Shown here: in pieces, positions 7,371-10,594 of the stretch
How the letters are laid out: every line of letters begins with the position of its first letter
How positions within the stretch are numbered: the stretch's first letter is position 1
Assembly: GCA_015179045.1 (NCBI GenBank)
Contig: WHUZ01000346.1
Coordinates: forward strand, 1-10,594
Origin: Kalaharituber pfeilii
Taxonomy: Eukaryota; Ascomycota; Pezizomycetes; Pezizales; Pezizaceae
Length of the DNA stretch: 10,594 nucleotides
Direction of reading: 5' to 3'
Translations under genes and position numbers: made by a program
The notes under the pieces: generated by a model
The model's input: the letters and a program-made list of their open reading frames with translations, nothing else
Told to the model about the DNA's origin: nothing
Databases searched by the model: none

Positions 7371-7816
7371 ACCCTCCTCCAATCCTCAAAGGACCTCTGG
7401 CAAAGAAATCAATCATCCACAAAGCCGAGCTAAAATGGAAAGAAAATGGTGTCCAGAAATCCATAATGATTAGGGCATGTATCGACGCTGGAGCAGAAAC
7501 AACAATGCTCTCCAACAAACTACCAGTCCCACGCATTCAAAAGAAAAAGCCCCATCAAGTTCAGAGGAGCCGGTGGAGTACTTCTACCCAATACCGGAAC
7601 TGAATATACCCGAAACTCCAAATGACCCTCATCAATAATACCGGGAAGGTTCATAAGGAGCTAATCGATTTCGATATAGGCGATGGAGGACATAACTACG
7701 ATGCACTGTTATCTATGACCTGGTTGGCTAGTTACCAGCCATACATTGATTGGGACTCAGGCTATGTCGAACTAAACATACCAAATGCTCGAACATATCA
7801 AGGAGAGGCGCTTTGA
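7370..7816 (+). pseudogene. Retroviral-type aspartic protease of element 3, broken
   Basis: This domain would cut the Gag-Pol polyprotein. The frame from about 7370 reads PPILKGPLAKK, then MIRACIDAGAETTMLS with the active-site motif at 7481-7498. The motif is D-A-G-A, where the family has D-S/T-G-A. A frameshift near 7540 and a return near 7615 separate it from the second half. That half (7622-7816) carries DALLSMTWLASYQPYIDW, matching the conserved ILGMPWL...NP.IDW element that closes Gypsy proteases. The total length fits the family. Confidence 0.75.
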
Positions 7817-7929
7817 ACTTTGGAAGCGGAGGAACTGTATACGACTGAAGAATGGCAAGCAGGGCAAGTGTTTTTTGGTGGGTACTTGCGTATTGTGGGA
7901 AGGAAGACACCCAAGTGCGCATTTACTAA

Positions 7930-8860
7930 ATGGAAGCTGGCAAGGAAGCAACCTTTGACCTAGCAGCATGGAAGAAAAAATTTCCGAAGGTTTTCGACTC
8001 TGAGACAGCAGCAAAACTACCTCCGCACCGATCATATGACCATCGCATACCTCTACAAGAAGGACAACAACCTCCATGGGGACCCATCTACCGATTAAGT
8101 GAGAAGGAGTTGGAAATCCTTAAAGAATATATCGAACAGATGTTAAAAGCAGGAAAGATCCGACCCTCACAATCCCGGCAGGTGCACCTATCCTGTTCGT
8201 TCCAAAAAAGAATGGCAAACTCCGTATCTGTGTCGACTATAGAGGCCTAAACCGAATCACTATAAAAACCGCTACCCCCTCCCATTAATGGCAGAACTCC
8301 GAGACTGATTTCGCAAGGGCAAATACTTCACCGCTCTTGACCTAAAGAATGGATATAACTTAGTACGAATCGCCAAAGGGGATAAGTGGAAGACAGCATT
8401 TAGGACTAGGTACGGCCACTACGAATACACAGTTATGCCATTCGAACTCTGCAATACACCAGCAACCTTCCAAGAATTTATGAATGAGATCTTCAAAGAT
8501 ATGATCGACAGGGTTTATTGGCATACATCGACGACCTACTAATATATGCCGAAACCCTAGAAGAACATAATACAATCTTGGAAGAGGTGTTGCGTAGGCT
8601 ACAGGAAAATGGTTTGGCTATACAAGAGGAAAAATGTGAATGGTGCGTGGAGGAAGTTGAATTTTTAGGTTACACATCTCGGGGAAAGGAATCTCAATGT
8701 CCACCGACAAAATCCAGGCTATCCTTGATTGGAAGACCCTTAGTACTAATGAACACTCGAACTCTGAAGACAGATATACAATCCTTCCTAGGATTTGCTA
8801 ACTTCTACCGACGCTTCATCAAGGACTACAGTAAGATATGCTTACCTCTAACTCGACTAC
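7930..8860 (+). pseudogene. Reverse transcriptase of element 3, frameshifted
   Basis: This enzyme would copy the element's RNA into DNA. In order I see LPPHRSYDHRIPL and GPIYRLSEKEL (8012-8115), [14 protein letters not shown] (8135-8177), a frameshift near 8178, [19 protein letters not shown] (about 8195-8250), and a frameshift near 8265. Next come [11 protein letters not shown] with the first catalytic D at 8339-8341, [30 protein letters not shown], a frameshift near 8515, [11 protein letters not shown] with the catalytic DD at 8530-8535, EKCEW..EVEFLGY, and QSFLGFANFYRRFI at 8779-8820. The catalytic triad is intact. A stop TGA lies at 8306-8308 (likely from CGA). PF-E replaces the usual PF-G in the substrate-binding motif. 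Two opposing frameshifts near 8680 and 8760 cancel out. Confidence 0.9.
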
Positions 8861-9360
8861 TCAATAAAGAGGCAAAGCTAGTCTGGGGACCTCCGCAAGA
8901 GGAAGCCTTCCAACAACTTAAGGAAGCTTTCACGACTGCTCCGATACTAGCACACTACCACCCAGAACACGAAATCATTCTGGAAATGGATGCAAGCGAC
9001 TTCGCACTTGGAGAGATCCTAAGTCAGAAGCAAGAAAATGGCAAACTACACCCAGTTGCATTCCATTCCCGAAAGTTCACCCAGCCGAAATTAACTTACG
9101 ACATCTTTGATAAAGAGATGCTGGCTGTGGTAGAATGTATGACAGATACCTGGAGAGAATACTGTGAAGGTGCAAGCACAGTATCAAAGTCTATACGACC
9201 ACGACAATCTCCAGATCTTCAACACTATTAAGAAGCTATCTCGCCGTCAAGCACGATGGGCAGAAAAACTTGCCCCATTCGACTATACAATCATCTACCG
9301 AAAAGGAAAAGCGAATGCTAAAGCAGATGCTTTATCCAGACGTGGTGACCACGCCCTTAA
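8861..9360 (+). pseudogene. Ty3/Gypsy RNase H of element 3, frameshifted
   Basis: It continues from the reverse transcriptase in the same frame. The order is LVWGPPQEEAFQQLKEAF, APILAHYHPEH, then ILEMDASDFALGEILSQ with the first catalytic D at 8989-8991, HPVAFHSRKFT, and YDIFDKEMLAVVE with the catalytic E at 9115-9117. After a frameshift near 9185 come DHDNLQ, whose D at 9197-9199 is the third catalytic residue, and LSRRQARWAEKLAPFDYTI and YRKGKANAKADALSRR (to about 9342). All expected blocks are present and in order. The K of DHKNL is changed to D. The domain would degrade the RNA strand and, if self-priming is right, release the primer. Confidence 0.9.
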
Positions 9361-10594
9361 GAAGGGGAGTGGACAGCGAGATCAGCAAGAAACTAAGTTC
9401 TGGGAAGAAGGAACGTGGCAGGAAGAGGAAGAAATTTTGACTGCAAGAACAATAAAAGCTCTGAAAGTGGTAGCATTAACTGACGAATGGAGGAGCAAGC
9501 TAATCGAAGAAGGGAAAAGGACAAATGGTATACTCAACTTAAGGAACGCATACCAGCAGAAGAACGATAACGTCAATAACGATTCAGTATCCGTGACGAA
9601 CTAGTCCTACACAACAACCGATTTGTGATACCAACGGCCCTTAGACAAGAAATACTTCAAGCAAAACATGATCACCCTCTCGCCGGATCATCTCGGAATC
9701 GAAAAAGACAACAGAACTCATCGGCAGGGACTTCTATTGGCCTAATGCTCACAATGATATCACGGAATATATCGGCGCATGCTTGGACTGCCAAAGGAAC
9801 AAGGCACGACAGACACAAGAAATACGGCCTCCTTCATCCACATAAGAGATACCATACCAACCATAGTCCTCTATCAGTATGGACTTCATTACCGAACTTC
9901 CCTCCTTCAGATAGCTTCACACAAATATGGGTAGTAGTGGATAGGTTCACGAAGATGGCTCACTTCATCCTCTAGCAGAACAATCCGCAGAACAACTAGC
10001 AACTACCTTCCTTCGAGAAATATGGCGACTCTACGGCTTACCGAAGTCTATTATATCGGACCGAGACCGAAGTTTACTTCGAACTTCTGGCAGGAACTCA
10101 TGAAGAAACTCAAAGTCAACCTAAACATGAGTACACTGCACACCCGGAAACCGATAGACAAACTGAAAGAGTCAACCAAACCCTCGAAGGTTACCTCCGT
10201 AACTATGTCACCTACTACCAAGACAATTGGAATCAACTCTTACCCCTCGCAGAGTTCGCATACAATAACGCACAACATAGCTCTACCAAGACCTCACCTT
10301 TTTCGCTAACTACGGCTTCCACCCCCTTGTTGATACCATCAATGAGGAAGATGCTCTCAACATACCCTCGGAGAACTCACAGGAGAATGGGAACGGATTC
10401 GCAAGGAACTGAACAAATCAATCGAACGAGCAGCTAAGTGGTACGACCAACATCAAACAGCCAAACTTCAAGGAAGGAGACAAAGTCATGCTTAACGCCA
10501 AAAACATTCCGACAAAAAGACCTTCCAAGAAACTCGACGCTAAGTTGATCGGACCCTTCACTATCGAAAAAGCAATAGGCAAACGTTCCTTCAG
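9361..10594 (+). pseudogene. Integrase of element 3, frameshifted, C-terminus outside the window
   Basis: After a Glu-rich linker (9361-9600) comes IPTALRQEILQAKHDHPLAG, the start of the HHCC zinc finger. A frameshift near 9685 leads to HLGIEK, then to CLDCQRNKA with its cysteines at 9780-9782 and 9789-9791. The core keeps D at 9940-9942 (VVVDRFTKMAHFI), D at 10059-10061 (IISDRD) and E at 10165-10167 (DRQTERV). D to D is 119 bases and D to E is 106, each one or two bases short of the family spacing of 120 and 108, which places small deletions between them. A TGG-to-TAG change is likely at 9864-9866. LAEFAYNN lies near 10248-10270 and [10 protein letters not shown] near 10298-10325. The GPY/F part (KLIGPFTIEK) ends at the edge. 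Any chromodomain would follow outside. Confidence 0.88.

Larger units (their letters stand above)
5583..10594 (+). mobile_element. Element 3: Tf1/sushi-like Ty3/Gypsy chromovirus, 5' end to integrase
   Basis: This retrotransposon lies on the plus strand, opposite to elements 1 and 2. It has a complete 5' LTR, a primer site, a gag-like region, protease, reverse transcriptase, RNase H and integrase, in that order. That order (integrase last) defines Ty3/Gypsy. It starts inside the integrase of element 1, with CTATT (5578-5582) as the candidate target duplication. It is broken by many small frameshifts and a few stops. The chromodomain, if present, and the 3' LTR lie beyond the right edge. The sequence differs from element 1 in LTR ends and integrase, so it belongs to another family. 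Confidence 0.88.

Noticed and set aside
7728..8077. Minus-strand frames opposite protease and reverse transcriptase
   Set aside because: The plus strand carries the conserved protease and RT motifs here. The minus frames show none.
1..10594. A host gene, toxin, defence system, CRISPR array or tRNA
   Set aside because: I looked on both strands and found none. All recognisable coding pieces belong to LINE or Gypsy elements.

Overview
The window looks like a gene-free, transposon-filled stretch of a filamentous ascomycete genome (Pezizomycotina). This is inferred from the element types: a Tad1-like LINE with an RNase H domain and several Ty3/Gypsy chromoviruses. It also fits the damage in the first 2.7 kb, which is AT-rich, almost without CpG, poor in CpA and TpG and very rich in TpA, as repeat-induced point mutation (RIP) leaves it. 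I see no host gene, tRNA, rRNA or CRISPR array.

The layout reads as four nested or abutting layers. (1) 1-2668, minus strand: the 3' half of a heavily decayed Tad1-like LINE ORF2 (reverse transcriptase, RNase H, C-terminal region). (2) 2669-3627, minus strand: the 3' end of a chromovirus ('element 2'), made of a decayed chromodomain end and a 572-bp 3' LTR. (3) 3628-5582, minus strand: the 3' part of a related chromovirus ('element 1'), made of integrase core, chromodomain and a 786-bp 3' LTR. Its LTR end lies exactly where element 2's coding homology breaks off. (4) 5583-10594, plus strand: a different chromovirus ('element 3'), with a complete 5' LTR starting inside element 1's integrase, then gag, protease, reverse transcriptase, RNase H and integrase. 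It runs off the right edge.

The implied order of insertion is LINE first, then element 2, then element 1 into element 2, then element 3 into element 1 in the opposite orientation. None of the elements looks able to move by itself. The LINE catalytic YxDD reads YINN. Element 1 has six in-frame stops but no frameshift in its 970-bp coding piece. Element 3 has more than a dozen apparent single-base frameshifts and few stops.

The most interesting non-coding signal is in element 3. A perfect 13-base complement links the predicted start of its transcript (6087-6099) with the site just past its LTR (6211-6223). This is the arrangement used by the self-priming Tf1/sushi group instead of a tRNA primer. 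The element 1 LTR also carries three sets of short tandem repeats in its U3.
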